Source: CAYOHG01 sp964465125 (GTDB taxonomy: Bacteria > Planctomycetota > Phycisphaerae > UBA1845 > Fen-1342). Taken from it: a stretch of DNA of 64,000 bases. Shown piece after piece: positions 50,614 to 60,082 of this stretch. The stretch covers positions 1-64,000 of the forward strand of contig CAYXIO010000014.1 in NCBI GenBank assembly GCA_964465125.1, written 5' to 3'. How positions within the stretch are numbered: the stretch's first letter is position 1; every line of letters begins with the position of its first letter. Below the pieces are notes generated by a model. The model searched no databases. It was not told the DNA's origin and saw only the letters and a list, made by a program, of their open reading frames with translations. The translations under genes were made by a program, and so were the position numbers.

Positions 50614-52593
50614 CTAATCGCAGTTTTCGCCGAAGCGTTCGAGCAGGCGCGCCAGGTCTTCCAGGTCGTTGCAGCCGCTGTTGTCGAGATCCGCTTCGAC
50701 GACGAACGCCGAGTCGCCTTCGCAGTTCCCGAACGCGACCAGCAGCGTCGACAGGTCGATCAGGTCCACCGATCCACTGCGATCGAGGTCGCCCGGGCAG
50801 CCCGGCGTGCCGTGCAGCACAAGCTGCCAATTCACCCAGGTCGCGCGATCGCCGGAGGCCAGGTCCGCCATGCGCAGCGACCAGGTGCCCGCCGAGCGCT
50901 CGTCCCAGAGCCGCTCCGAAGTGAAGACGAAGTTGTTGAGATGGTCGGTGGAGTCGTTCCGCCGCCGGGCGAGCACCGACTGCGTTCCGTCCGGTGAAGT
51001 CAGCACGATCTCGAGGTCGCCGACGTAGGTGGTGGTGACGTTCAGCACGACCTCCACGCTCTCCAGCCGCAGGTCCTCGCTGATTTCGAGCGACTGCGTC
51101 ACGCCGGTCGTGTTGTTGTCCGGAATCGCGAGTTGAACAGGGACCACCCCGCTGTCGGCGCTGATCTCGTGCGAAGCGCGGCGCCAGGTCTCGGCCAGAG
51201 CCACCGCGGCCGCCGCGTCCACCGCGCCATACCCGTAGCGCTCGTTGATCCAGTGTCCCGCGCCGTTCTGCCCCCAGGACGCGTGCGCCGGGTCGTTCCT
51301 GCGGGCGGAGTTGAGCAGCACGTGCCGCACGTCGCGCCAGCTCAAATCAGGACGGGCTTCGAGCATCAGCGCGCACACGCCCGCGACCAGCGGCGCCGCG
51401 GCGCTGGTGCCGCCGAATAGAAACGTCTCGCCGTTGTCGATGTCGGTACTGTAGATCTTGCGGTTGTTGCCGTCGGACTGCGCCACCACGAACAGGGCCG
51501 AGCCCGGCTCGCTGTACGCCGCAAGCGTGTCGAGATCGCCGATCGCGCCGACCGCCATGACGTAGCGGCTGGAAGCGTAGGAGTCATAGTCGACGCGATC
51601 GTTCGAGCCGGCGCCGTTGCCGGCGGCCCAGACGTACACCTCACCCAGACCGTCGCGCCCGGTCTCGGTCCCCTCGCGCAGCGCGTCCTTGACGACCGAC
51701 GGCAGGTATGCGATGACGCCCGTGTCGCTCGGACCCCACGAGTTCGACTTGATGTCGTTGAGGTCGTTGCGGTGGGCCAGCGCCGCGGCATCCTGCACGT
51801 CGCTGCCGAAGACGAGGCTCGAAATCGATGCGCCGTAGGCCACGCCGGCCCCGTGCGAGTCATTGAAGGCCGTCGCCGCGACAATGCCCGCGCAACCGGT
51901 CGCGTGCGACGAATACACCCCGCCGCCCAGCGAGGCGGCGGCATCGTAGTTGCCGACCAGGTCGACGTGATCGCGCTGCCACGAGTCCTCGACGATGCCC
52001 ACCACCACGCCCGCGCCGGTGTACCCACTGTCCCACACCGGCTCGACGTTGACGTCAAACAGCGGGTCGAGATCGTTGACCAGGTTCCATTCGTACGAGA
52101 ACCGCGGGTCGTCCGGCACGCCGCGCAGCACACGCGGCCGCACGACGTCGACGAACGCATCATCGACGCCCTGATCGCTCAGGATCGAATCAGCCAGCCG
52201 GATCGCCTCGTCCACGGTCGCGGCTTGAATCACGCCGTAGTGCCTCAGCGAACCATCGCGGCCGAGCGGCTCCACGCGCCGCCCGCGCTGACGCAGCGGA
52301 CGCGCATCGCTCTCGTAGCGCACCACGACTCGGTTCGTCAGCCGCAGCGCCGGCGCGCCGGGCTTCGCCCTGAGTTGGGCGAACGGAAGGACGGCGGCGT
52401 CGGTGGAGTCGATTTCGTAGGCCGGAGAGTCGGATAACTCAGGCGAGGCGAGCTCGACGATCATCGGACCGGTGGAGGTGCGGACCACCCGAACGTCGCC
52501 CGAGCGGCCCGCCGCCAGCACGACGCCGGCAAGCGCCCCGATAACAAGTAAGCCTGCGAAACAACCCGGGGCGGTTCTGCTGGTCAATGGCAT
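50614..52593 (-). CDS. Secreted S8 (kexin/furin-like) protease with P domain and dockerin-like repeats
   Basis: A 659-residue protein with a signal peptide (residues ~10-28) and a propeptide region to ~150. The subtilase domain has His230 (YSSHATGCAGIVAA), Asn326 (WAAGNG) and Ser397 (FGGTSAAAPLVAG). At the catalytic Asp position the sequence is GIVEDSWQRDHVDL: alignment to subtilisin/furin, counting seven residues back from the HxDL His, puts Glu202 there. Proprotein-convertase P domain at ~480-598 (TTTYVGDLEIVLTSPDGT). The dockerin-like end GDLDRSGSVDLIDL and DLDNSGCNDLEDL stops at FGENCD. Activity is uncertain because of Glu202. Confidence 0.85.
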   Translation of the reverse strand: MPLTSRTAPGCFAGLLVIGALAGVVLAAGRSGDVRVVRTSTGPMIVELASPELSDSPAYEIDSTDAAVLPFAQLRAKPGAPALRLTNRVVVRYESDARPLRQRGRRVEPLGRDGSLRHYGVIQAATVDEAIRLADSILSDQGVDDAFVDVVRPRVLRGVPDDPRFSYEWNLVNDLDPLFDVNVEPVWDSGYTGAGVVVGIVEDSWQRDHVDLVGNYDAAASLGGGVYSSHATGCAGIVAATAFNDSHGAGVAYGASISSLVFGSDVQDAAALAHRNDLNDIKSNSWGPSDTGVIAYLPSVVKDALREGTETGRDGLGEVYVWAAGNGAGSNDRVDYDSYASSRYVMAVGAIGDLDTLAAYSEPGSALFVVAQSDGNNRKIYSTDIDNGETFLFGGTSAAAPLVAGVCALMLEARPDLSWRDVRHVLLNSARRNDPAHASWGQNGAGHWINERYGYGAVDAAAAVALAETWRRASHEISADSGVVPVQLAIPDNNTTGVTQSLEISEDLRLESVEVVLNVTTTYVGDLEIVLTSPDGTQSVLARRRNDSTDHLNNFVFTSERLWDERSAGTWSLRMADLASGDRATWVNWQLVLHGTPGCPGDLDRSGSVDLIDLSTLLVAFGNCEGDSAFVVEADLDNSGCNDLEDLARLLERFGENCD

Positions 52594-52760
52594 CGGCTCC
52601 CCTCAAGGACGATGCGCGCCGAGGCCATCCGCCGCGCGCGGCCCTTCCCGCTGCGCATCGTAGGCGCACGGCGGTACGAGATTCAACGAAATCGGCCGCA
52701 GCGCAAGGCGCCACGGCCGCGAGGAGAGTTCCGATATTGATTCAGGCGCATCGACCCGCG

Positions 52761-53747
52761 CTATTCGCCCCAGGCGACGGAATCGATCGCGTCACGCAGC
52801 TTCGAGAGCGCGCGGTTCTGAATCTGCCGAACGCGCTCCTTGGTCACGCCGAAGCTCTGCGCGACCTCGCGAAGCGTCTTCTGATCGCGCGGTGCGTCGA
52901 GCGGGCGGAGCCGACTCATGCCGAAGCGCTCGGCGAGCACTTCGCGCTCCGTGGAGCTGAGGTCGGCCTCATCGTCGGCGAGCACCTCGCGCAGCGCTGT
53001 CATCGAGTCGGCATCCTCGCGCGCCCGGCGAACGTCGATCATGTCGCCGCGCTGCAACTTGGGGTCGAACTCCGCCGGGAAGACCGCCCGGTAGCGCGCC
53101 ATCGAAGCCACCGCCCGCGTAATGCTGGTCAGGATCGCCCGGCACGCGTAGGTGCTGAACTTGAAGCCGCGCGAGCAGTCGAACTTGTCGACGCTGCGCA
53201 GCAGGGCCATGTGGCCTTCGCTGATCAGCTCGGAGAAGTCGGCCCCGCTCACGCGGGCGCGCTGCACCATGGTCGGCACCAGGCCGAGATTCGCCTCGAC
53301 GATGCGGTCGCGGACGTCCCGAGTCGCGTGATCGAGGCGCAGCAGCAAGCGTGCCGCCGTCAGAGTCAGGCGCTGTCCGGCAAACTTGCGCAGGAGCTGC
53401 ATCTGCTGATAGCGCAGGAAGTTGAATCGCTGGAAAAGCTCGACCTCCTCGTCGGAGCTCAGCGGCTTGGCGCGCGAATCCGCCGGCCGGGCAGGAATGG
53501 GCACATCGTGATGCTTGGAGGCGGCGGCCTGGATGCGCTCCAGGCCGAACCGTCGCTGGGCGGCGGTGGTGCGGAACTGGGGGTCCGTCACGCACTCCAG
53601 CGGCTCCGAGAGCCGCCGACGCAGCGTCTGAACGTCCTCCGCGGAAAAACGGCGCAGGACCGCCCCCCAGGGCAGCAGGCAAGTCGGCGTCAGCTTGCGC
53701 AGACGCGACTCGCTCGTGCGAGCGGTGGCTCGAATTTGGCTGGCCAT
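52761..53747 (-). CDS. Sigma-70 family RNA polymerase sigma factor (non-ECF)
   Basis: A 328-residue sigma factor with an unusual N-terminal ~100 residues and no region 1.1. Region 1.2/2 from ~100: SDEEVELFQRFNFLRYQ, then IVEANLGLVPTMVQRA and ELISEGHMALLRSVDKFD, then FKFSTYACRAILTSITRA. Region 4: DQKTLREVAQSFGVTKERVRQIQNRALSKLR. This is like RpoD/SigA-group (group 2) factors rather than ECF, but the core motif between regions differs (GHMALLRSVDKFDCSRG). GGGAGG sits 6 nt before the ATG. It is probably an alternative, not the housekeeping, sigma factor. No anti-sigma is adjacent. Confidence 0.88.
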   Translation of the reverse strand: MASQIRATARTSESRLRKLTPTCLLPWGAVLRRFSAEDVQTLRRRLSEPLECVTDPQFRTTAAQRRFGLERIQAAASKHHDVPIPARPADSRAKPLSSDEEVELFQRFNFLRYQQMQLLRKFAGQRLTLTAARLLLRLDHATRDVRDRIVEANLGLVPTMVQRARVSGADFSELISEGHMALLRSVDKFDCSRGFKFSTYACRAILTSITRAVASMARYRAVFPAEFDPKLQRGDMIDVRRAREDADSMTALREVLADDEADLSSTEREVLAERFGMSRLRPLDAPRDQKTLREVAQSFGVTKERVRQIQNRALSKLRDAIDSVAWGE

Positions 53748-54229
53748 GGTCGCCTCCCGGTCCTATTTACGCGCGATACGCGGGCTCGGTTCACTTAGAT
53801 GCACGTCCGCCCGAAAAAGTCTCACTCGATCCTCCGAAAACGCGCAACCTGCTGCGGCCCAGTTGCTTACAACTATCGTTCAGCCCGGTCGCAGCGCCCG
53901 CCGTACCTGTGAAGGCTCGTTTACAGCAGGCTCGGGAACGTCCGAATGTCGAACTTATCAGACGGTCGGCCGCGCGGACTCCCGTCGGTATCTTCTGGCC
54001 ACCCGGCTCGGACGCGGGGTGCTTGCCGTCGGCACAATCCCGCCCCGGCCGTCCCCGGCCCCGGCGCCTTGCGGCCCCGTACGGCCCCGTGCGGCGCCGT
54101 GTCCACTGCGCCGTGCGCCGTGCGCCCGCCCTTTGTATTACCCACAAATGTCGCGGGCGGTGCGACCGCTTTCACGGCCGCACCGCCCGTATGGACGAAC
54201 CATTCAACCGGTCTATTCAGTCAGCGCCC
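53748..54229. other. 482-nt intergenic region with GC-rich tandem repeats
   Basis: It separates the sigma-70 gene from the end of the metalloprotease gene, both on the minus strand. It contains the repeats annotated at 54071-54127 and otherwise no gene that I recognise. Long open frames here are due to composition. Confidence 0.45.
54071..54127. repeat. Adjoining 10-nt and 7-nt tandem repeats
   Basis: A 10-nt unit (NCGGCCCCGT) repeats about three times at 54071-54100, and a 7-nt unit (TGCGCCG) repeats at 54107, 54114 and partly 54121. On the opposite strand the stretch is G-rich with spaced G-runs. Confidence 0.65.
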
Positions 54230-56992
54230 CTACGGGCAGGCCTGGCCGAACGCAATCAGCAACGCCGACAGGTCGTCGAGATCGACGTCGCCGTCGCCGT
54301 CGAGGTCGCCGTCCTCGGGACCGGCGCCGCTCGTCGTGCCGAAGTGGACCAGCATGATCGACAGATCATCCAGATCGGTGACGTTGTCGCCGTTCAGGTC
54401 GGTGGGGCAATCAGGCACCTCGCACTCGTACACGGTGACGCTGAAGTCATCCACCGCGGCCTCGATCAGCGAACCCGAGCTCTGGTCCTGCGCGATGAAG
54501 CGCATGCGGACCTGAGCCGTCGGGGTCACCTTGCTGGACACCCAGAACGAGTGGTAGTACCAGCCGCCCGCCGTCTCGATGCCCGACGGGCCGACGGTCT
54601 CGGCGTTCACCCAGCTCGTACCGCCGTTGTTGGAGATGTCCACCACGAAGGTGTCGGCGTTGGGCGCGGCGCCGGTGTCGTTCGAGTACCAGCGCCAGTA
54701 GCCGATCTTGGCGTCGGCGGCGGCGGAGAGGTCGATGATGGGGCTCTTGAGGGTGGTCTTACCGCTGTCGACGTCAAAGTCGCCGAGGCTGCCGCCGGCG
54801 TTGCCATCCGTCACCCAGCAGTTCACGCCCGGGGCCGCGGTCACGTCGTCACCCGGCTGAGCGGCGGTCGGCTGCGGATCCATGCGGTTCCAGATGCCGG
54901 TCGTGGCGTTGTCGCCGGTGTCGCCGACCGTCCAGCCCAGGTTGGTCTCGAACGTGTCCGAGAACGGAATCGCAGTGCCGGTCGCGGTCACGGCCGAGTA
55001 GTACGCGGCAGGCGCGTTCTGCGGGTCATACACCAGCACGCTGGTTGTGGTCAGTGCCATGAAGAAGTAGTCGAGCTGCGAGCCGCACGCCTGCGGCGGA
55101 ATCGCCGCGGAGTACTGGTTCGTGCCAACGACGGTCATCGGGAGGGTGTTCCACGAGCCGCCGTTGACGCGGTAGCTGACCGAGCCCGTGCCGGGCTGAG
55201 GACTGAGACTCAGCGGGAGCACGTCGACGCGAATGTCGGTCGGCTGGGTCGGGCTGACGATCGCCGGCAGGCCGTTCGGGAAGACGAAGTCGAGCAGCGA
55301 GATCGCCGGGCAATCGATGTTGTGCTCGTCAAACGCGGCACAGATGATGCCGTAGTGCGGCGTGCCGTCGGCAATGTCGCCGTTGTCGTCGTCGATGGTG
55401 AGGACTTCGATCGCGGTGCCGGCGGCGGCCGAGTTGTTGCCCGACCCGCCGCTGGTGATCAGTGACCAATCCACGAACATCTGCTGGGCATCGCTCAGGC
55501 TTCCCAGCCCGACGCGGATTTCCCACCAGATGTCGGCGAGCGTCTCGCCGCAATAGTGGATTTCGCCGGAGCAGGGATACTGGACGTTGTCGCCGTCCGG
55601 ATCGCGGACGTTGCAGTTCGTGCCGCAGAAATCGCGGCCGATGATGACGTCGTCGAGCAGCATGATCGAGCAGCAGTCGCCATAGCCTTCGCCGAAGGAG
55701 CCCTGCGCCAGGCCGAGGGACTGCACGACGTAGTGTCCGTACTCGTGGGAGATGACGGAGCTGTAGGCGGTGTTCACGCATCCGCCGCCGGCGCTGTAGA
55801 AGTTGATGCTCGAGCCGTCGAAGTACGCGTTGCAGGTCGACGCGAGGTTGACGTTGGCCGGCATCTTGTAGGTCATGCCGGGGAAGCCCGGGGCGCGGTC
55901 GTTGAAGAAATTGCGGGTCTTTGTGGTCCAGATGAACGCGTTCACCTGGGCCGTGTTGCCCGCGCTGGGCGTTGTGTTGTACTCGAAGTTGCCGGGGCCC
56001 GGAGGCGTAACACTCTGGCTGAGCGAGAGCACGCTGCCGGACGAGTTATTCACGTCCACGTACTGGCCGTTGTCGAGATTGGTGGTCACGGTCACCGCCG
56101 ACGTCCCGCCGTTGGTGATCGTGTACGCGCCGCCGACATTGGTGTACGCCGTGCTGCCGCCGGTGATCGCCACGCGGATCAGCGGCATCGGCTGAACGGT
56201 CGGGAGATTGCTGGCCGTGTCGGGCCGCGCACCCGGCGTGGCCTTGCCGTTGACCTGGCCGGACACGTCCGTGTTCAGAATGTCGTTGCGGACGTCGAGC
56301 AGCGCGCCGCTGCCGGTGTCGACGAAGAACGTGTAGCGTTCGCGCGCCTCGAGCGTCAGGTCCTCACCGACAAACTTCCAGGCCAGCCTCGGCGCCACGC
56401 GGGTCGTCTCGCCCATGTAGATCACCTCGGTCGGATCGGACCAGACCGGCAGGTGAGCGTATTCGACCGTGGTCGCGACGGCAGCGACGGCGTCCTCAGG
56501 TGCGACCGCGCCGCGGGCCACGCCCTGCCCGCCGACGTTCGCCAGATTCCCCGACGCGTACACCACGCGGCCGAGGTCGTTGTTCACCATGATGCGAGCC
56601 GCGCCGTACTCAACCGACACGCCGTTGACGCTCTGCGTGTAGCCGAACACCGTGAAGCGGCCGTTGCCGGCGTCCGAGACCCAGGCGAGCTCGAGCTCGG
56701 GACTCGCCGCGCCCAGCGCGTCGCCATAGGACGCCAGCCAGCTCGAAGCCGCCTCTTCGGCGGTCGCGCCTTCGGACATGGGCCTTCCGTAGTATCGGAC
56801 GACCCCGGCCTCGTCCGTGTAGACTTGAACACCCGGATACGCTTGCAGCAATTGACTGACGGCGGGCGCTATCTGACCCGCTCCATTGACCGCATTCGCG
56901 CCGCCCTGCTCGCCGCTGCTGGCGAACGCCAGCGACGCGCCGCTGAGGGCCAGAAACGCGAACACTCCACCTGTACCGCTTCGACTCGGCAT
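54230..56992 (-). CDS. Secreted M36-like zinc metalloprotease with C-terminal cassette and dockerin-like repeats
   Basis: A 920-residue protein. The ATG at 56992 is preferred because GGGAG lies 7 nt upstream and the signal peptide (GGVFAFLALSGASLAFA) starts cleanly; an ATG at 57007 is the alternative. An FTP-like propeptide spans ~40-210 (GRFTVFGYTQSVNGVSVEYG). The gluzincin site is HEYGH (416-420) with third ligand Glu435 in GEGYGD (435-439), as in M36 fungalysins (HExxH, EGxxD). The C-terminal ~350 residues match the serine protease at 4014: TFETNLGWTVGDTGDN, YWRWYSNDTG, then dockerin repeats (DLNGDNVTDLDDL, DLDGDGDVDLDDL) and FGQACP. Extracellular proteolysis. Confidence 0.88.
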   Translation of the reverse strand: MPSRSGTGGVFAFLALSGASLAFASSGEQGGANAVNGAGQIAPAVSQLLQAYPGVQVYTDEAGVVRYYGRPMSEGATAEEAASSWLASYGDALGAASPELELAWVSDAGNGRFTVFGYTQSVNGVSVEYGAARIMVNNDLGRVVYASGNLANVGGQGVARGAVAPEDAVAAVATTVEYAHLPVWSDPTEVIYMGETTRVAPRLAWKFVGEDLTLEARERYTFFVDTGSGALLDVRNDILNTDVSGQVNGKATPGARPDTASNLPTVQPMPLIRVAITGGSTAYTNVGGAYTITNGGTSAVTVTTNLDNGQYVDVNNSSGSVLSLSQSVTPPGPGNFEYNTTPSAGNTAQVNAFIWTTKTRNFFNDRAPGFPGMTYKMPANVNLASTCNAYFDGSSINFYSAGGGCVNTAYSSVISHEYGHYVVQSLGLAQGSFGEGYGDCCSIMLLDDVIIGRDFCGTNCNVRDPDGDNVQYPCSGEIHYCGETLADIWWEIRVGLGSLSDAQQMFVDWSLITSGGSGNNSAAAGTAIEVLTIDDDNGDIADGTPHYGIICAAFDEHNIDCPAISLLDFVFPNGLPAIVSPTQPTDIRVDVLPLSLSPQPGTGSVSYRVNGGSWNTLPMTVVGTNQYSAAIPPQACGSQLDYFFMALTTTSVLVYDPQNAPAAYYSAVTATGTAIPFSDTFETNLGWTVGDTGDNATTGIWNRMDPQPTAAQPGDDVTAAPGVNCWVTDGNAGGSLGDFDVDSGKTTLKSPIIDLSAAADAKIGYWRWYSNDTGAAPNADTFVVDISNNGGTSWVNAETVGPSGIETAGGWYYHSFWVSSKVTPTAQVRMRFIAQDQSSGSLIEAAVDDFSVTVYECEVPDCPTDLNGDNVTDLDDLSIMLVHFGTTSGAGPEDGDLDGDGDVDLDDLSALLIAFGQACP

Positions 56993-57227
56993 AGCGAACT
57001 CCCGCATTTGTATGTTGCGACACGCGACTGTCGGATTGGCTCGCAGTCATCGACTCTAGCGGGTGGGAATCGCCGCCGCCAGATGGCGACCGCCGAATTC
57101 ATCGTAATCGAGTAGAATCCGTGAGGCCGCGACCGATAAGCGGTGCCGCGGAGCGCAACGCGGGTCGTTGGACCGAACGCGGCATCAGCAGGTCCGGCTC
57201 AACTTCCGGCAACCGCGGAGCCTCCGG

Positions 57228-57743
57228 ATGCGCGTGGCCTGCGATGCGATGTGCGGCGGCTTGGCGCGCTGGCTGCGCATGCTCGGGGTCGACGCCAGCT
57301 ATCAGGCCGGCGTCGCCGACGATTCGCTGGTCGAGTTGGCGCTGCGCGAAGGGCGGCTGGTGCTCTCTGGGGATCGTCGCCTGTTCGATCGGCGGGTCTT
57401 CCGCGAAGGCGCGCTGCGAGGGCTGCTGATTCCGGTCGGGTTGCGGCTGCTTGATCAGGTTCGATTCGTAGTATCCGCGCTGAACGTCGTCGCGGGCGCG
57501 CCGCGCTGCACGCGTTGCAACGGGCCGCTGGAGCGGGTTTCGAGGGGCGATGTCTCCGACGTGGTTCCGGCCCGCAGCCTGATCTGGGCGACCGAGTTCG
57601 ATCGATGCGCGGCTTGCGGGCACGTGTATTGGAAAGGAACGCACTGGCAGCGGATCGAACCGCGGCTGGCAACGCTGGGCGAGACGGAAGACGACGATCC
57701 GTCTGCGGACGGCCGCCGCGACCGGCCCGGAACGCCCGAATGA
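57228..57743 (+). CDS. Mut7-C RNase domain-containing protein
   Basis: A 171-residue protein. The PIN-fold Mut7-C (DUF82) domain starts at the N-terminus (VACDAMCGGLARWLRMLGVDA) with LVELALREGRLVLSGDRRLFDRR. A zinc ribbon follows: CTRCNGPL and CAACGHVYWKGTHW. Family members are predicted RNases related to the C-terminus of animal Mut7. The start at 57228 has GGAG 7 nt upstream; an upstream codon is less likely. The C-terminal 30 residues are Asp/Arg-rich and probably disordered. A TAGAAT box (57113-57118) could be its -10. Confidence 0.85.
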   Translation: MRVACDAMCGGLARWLRMLGVDASYQAGVADDSLVELALREGRLVLSGDRRLFDRRVFREGALRGLLIPVGLRLLDQVRFVVSALNVVAGAPRCTRCNGPLERVSRGDVSDVVPARSLIWATEFDRCAACGHVYWKGTHWQRIEPRLATLGETEDDDPSADGRRDRPGTPE

Positions 57744-57831
57744 CTCGGCGCGGTTGCGTTTTGCCTGGTTGCGGAAATAATGCCGATAGCTACGGTACGA
57801 GGCGTGTGGCGCAAGGGAGGGCGCGACGCTC

Positions 57832-58947
57832 ATGGCCGATTACAACGAGTACGACGAGCGGGGCGGGCTGAGCCGCGCTGGATTCCTCGGCGCCTTGCTG
57901 GATTACGCCGGCTGGATCGTGATCGGCGTTTCTCTGGGATGGGGAACCCTGCGCGCCGTGGAGCTGAGCAAGGCCTCTCCACCGGCCGGCAGCGCCACCA
58001 TCCTCGGCACCTTCGCGCTGGCCATCCTGGGCGTCGTACTCGGCGCGGTGGTCTGGGCGATCGGCGAGATCGTGCGACGCCTGCCGGCGATGCTGCACGT
58101 CATCGAGAGCCTGCCCTCCTCGGCCGGCGCCTCGAACGCGCCCGCCACGCCCTCGGCGCCGCGCGGCGACTCCGAGGCGTTCGGCGAAATGCTGCTGCTG
58201 CTGCGCGAAGTGCGCGATATCTCGCTGCTGACCGAGGCGCAGCGCGTGATGCGTCTCGAAGCCCAGGGCAAGGCCGCCCTGACCGTGCTCCAGCGCGACG
58301 TTCCGATTCTGCTACGCGAGCACAACTGGATCGAGGCGCGCAACCGCGTTCAGGAGGCGCGCGAGCGGTTCCCGTCGTTCAAGGACTGGGACGAGCTGGA
58401 GTCGCAGATTCAGCAGATGCGCGTGCAGGTCGAGACGCGCGACGTCGAGAGCGCCGAGCGGCAGATTCGCGACCTGACGGCCCTGGGCGCCTGGGACCGC
58501 GTCGGCGAGGTGCTGCACGAGCTCATGCAGCGGCACCCCGACAGCGCCAAGGCCAACGACCTGGCGCAGCGCGTCCGCCAGCAGCGCAGCAAGGTCGAGG
58601 CCGAGCAGCGCGCCCGCATCATGGCGCAGACGCAGGAGGCCGCCAGCAAGCACAATTGGGACGAGGCCATCAACCTCGCCAACGCGATCATTCAGCGCTA
58701 TCCGCGCAGCCCCGAGGCCCAGCTCCTCAAGATGGACCTGCCCCTGCTGCGCGAGAACCACGAAATCAAGACCCGCAAGCAGCTCGAGAGTCAGTACCAG
58801 CAGATGGTGACCGCCAAGCGCTTCGACGAGGCCTTGCGCATCGCACACGAAATCCTGCGGCAGTATCCCGGCTCGCCGCAGGCCTCGGCGCTCAAGGAGC
58901 AGCTCCCGCGGCTTGAGCAGCGGCTGGGGACGGCCGCGCGGGCCTGA
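57832..58947 (+). CDS. Hypothetical membrane protein with TPR-like coiled-coil domain
   Basis: A 371-residue protein of unknown function. Two membrane helices at ~18-45 (LGALLDYAGWIVIGVSLGW) and ~57-80 (TFALAILGVVLGAVVWAI) are followed by a Pro/Ala linker, then ~250 residues of helical repeats: NWIEARNRVQEARERFPSF, AWDRVGEVLHELMQRHP, NWDEAINLANAIIQRYPRS and RFDEALRIAHEILRQYPGS, i.e. four TPR-like units of the 'load-and-period' type. It is likely a protein-interaction scaffold at the inner membrane. GGAGG lies 11 nt before the ATG, a long spacing. Confidence 0.75.
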   Translation: MADYNEYDERGGLSRAGFLGALLDYAGWIVIGVSLGWGTLRAVELSKASPPAGSATILGTFALAILGVVLGAVVWAIGEIVRRLPAMLHVIESLPSSAGASNAPATPSAPRGDSEAFGEMLLLLREVRDISLLTEAQRVMRLEAQGKAALTVLQRDVPILLREHNWIEARNRVQEARERFPSFKDWDELESQIQQMRVQVETRDVESAERQIRDLTALGAWDRVGEVLHELMQRHPDSAKANDLAQRVRQQRSKVEAEQRARIMAQTQEAASKHNWDEAINLANAIIQRYPRSPEAQLLKMDLPLLRENHEIKTRKQLESQYQQMVTAKRFDEALRIAHEILRQYPGSPQASALKEQLPRLEQRLGTAARA

Positions 58948-59028
58948 CGTCGAGCGGTAAACGACCGTGCGCAACCGCGCCCGGACACTACCTAATCCTA
59001 CGTTTACTTCGAATTGTCCAAACTCAGG

Positions 59029-59057
59029 TTGGCAGGGAACCCTACCTGTGCTATGGT
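59029..59057 (+). promoter_or_regulatory. Promoter TTGGCA-N17-TATGGT
   Basis: -35 TTGGCA (59029-59034) and -10 TATGGT (59052-59057) at optimal 17-nt spacing in an AT-rich patch. The predicted start near 59064 gives a ~170-nt leader for the PEP-CTERM gene; the rest of the leader shows no clear structure. Confidence 0.55.
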
Positions 59058-59232
59058 TCGAGTACCGGGTCTCGGCAGGCGAATAAGCCGGCTTGCCACA
59101 AGGGGGGACCTCAAAACCCATTCCATCATCACGCTCGCGGCGGCGCAATTCCATGCGCCGCCCGCCGGACGACCGTTTGGCCCGCGCGAGGCGCGGCCGG
59201 TCTTTCGCGCATCTCGTTTTGGGGGGAGTGAA

Positions 59233-59907
59233 ATGAAGTCTGCCATGCACCGTTGGGCCGCGGCCGGGCTGCTGGCCCTGGTCGCCGGCGCCGTCGCTCG
59301 GGCCGACGCGATCCGCGGCGGGTTCACGCTTTCAGGCGACATCACGTTTCTTGATCCACCGCCGCTCGACGTCACCGCCAATTCGCTGGAGAGCGACGCG
59401 ACGCAGTACTTCTTCCGCGAGCAGGAACGGACGCTGCCGACCGACCTGATCGCGAACATCGTCTCACCCGGCGTCTACAACTCGCCGCTCGATCTCGAGA
59501 ACGCGCCCATCCCCGCCGGTACGCCGGTCCGCACGTATTTCGTTCACGCCGACAACGAAAACAGCGATTTGGGCCTGCCAGCCCTTTACTCCACAATCAC
59601 CTTTGCGACGCCGGTGATCGGGATCATCAGTGAAACCGACGACCTGACCGACAGCGATCCGATTCTGGGGGCGCATGGGACGGTCTACACCACCGGCACG
59701 CTCGCGGACGCCGACCGCGGCGCCGAGCTGCTGGAGTGCCCGATCGAGCTCAGCGCTGACCGGCTGACCGTGACGATCTGCACACGCACCCTGTTCGATC
59801 GCGATCAGCTCCGGATCATGACCGAGATTCCCGAACCTGCCTCGGCAGTGTTGCTGGCGGCCGGCGCGCTTGCCCTGCTCCGCCGGTCGCGCGGCTCGAA
59901 GTGCTGA
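59233..59907 (+). CDS. PEP-CTERM-sorted exported protein
   Basis: A 224-residue protein with a signal peptide (MHRWAAAGLLALVAGAVARA) and a C-terminal PEP-CTERM signal (IPEPASAVLLAAGALALLRRSR): Pro-Glu-Pro, a hydrophobic helix and an Arg-rich tail. In this system exosortase recognises the motif and the protein is sorted to the envelope or matrix. The middle (~25-190) is beta-rich (GFTLSGDITFLDPP) and unassigned. GGAG lies 4 nt before the ATG; its own promoter is upstream and a perfect hairpin downstream. No exosortase gene is in the window. Confidence 0.88.
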   Translation: MKSAMHRWAAAGLLALVAGAVARADAIRGGFTLSGDITFLDPPPLDVTANSLESDATQYFFREQERTLPTDLIANIVSPGVYNSPLDLENAPIPAGTPVRTYFVHADNENSDLGLPALYSTITFATPVIGIISETDDLTDSDPILGAHGTVYTTGTLADADRGAELLECPIELSADRLTVTICTRTLFDRDQLRIMTEIPEPASAVLLAAGALALLRRSRGSKC

Positions 59908-59937
59908 GCCGCGGCGACATCTGCCTCACCTCGCTGG

Positions 59938-59972
59938 GGCGGGATCACCCGATCCTACCGGGTGATCCCGCC
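59938..59972. terminator. Perfect 14-bp hairpin after the PEP-CTERM gene
   Basis: GGCGGGATCACCCG (59938-59951) and CGGGTGATCCCGCC (59959-59972) pair without mismatch around a 7-nt loop. It starts 30 nt after the stop codon. There is no U-tract, so it is either a terminator of the hairpin-only type or a stabilising/REP-like element. Confidence 0.6.
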
Positions 59973-60082
59973 ACACGCCCCCAGCCCGTCGAGCACATCC
60001 CACACGCCTCCGAGCTGCGCGCAGCGTCCCGAAGTGCCCGTGTCGAGATCGACCGATGCCGGCTAAGCTACCGCCGAGCGAT

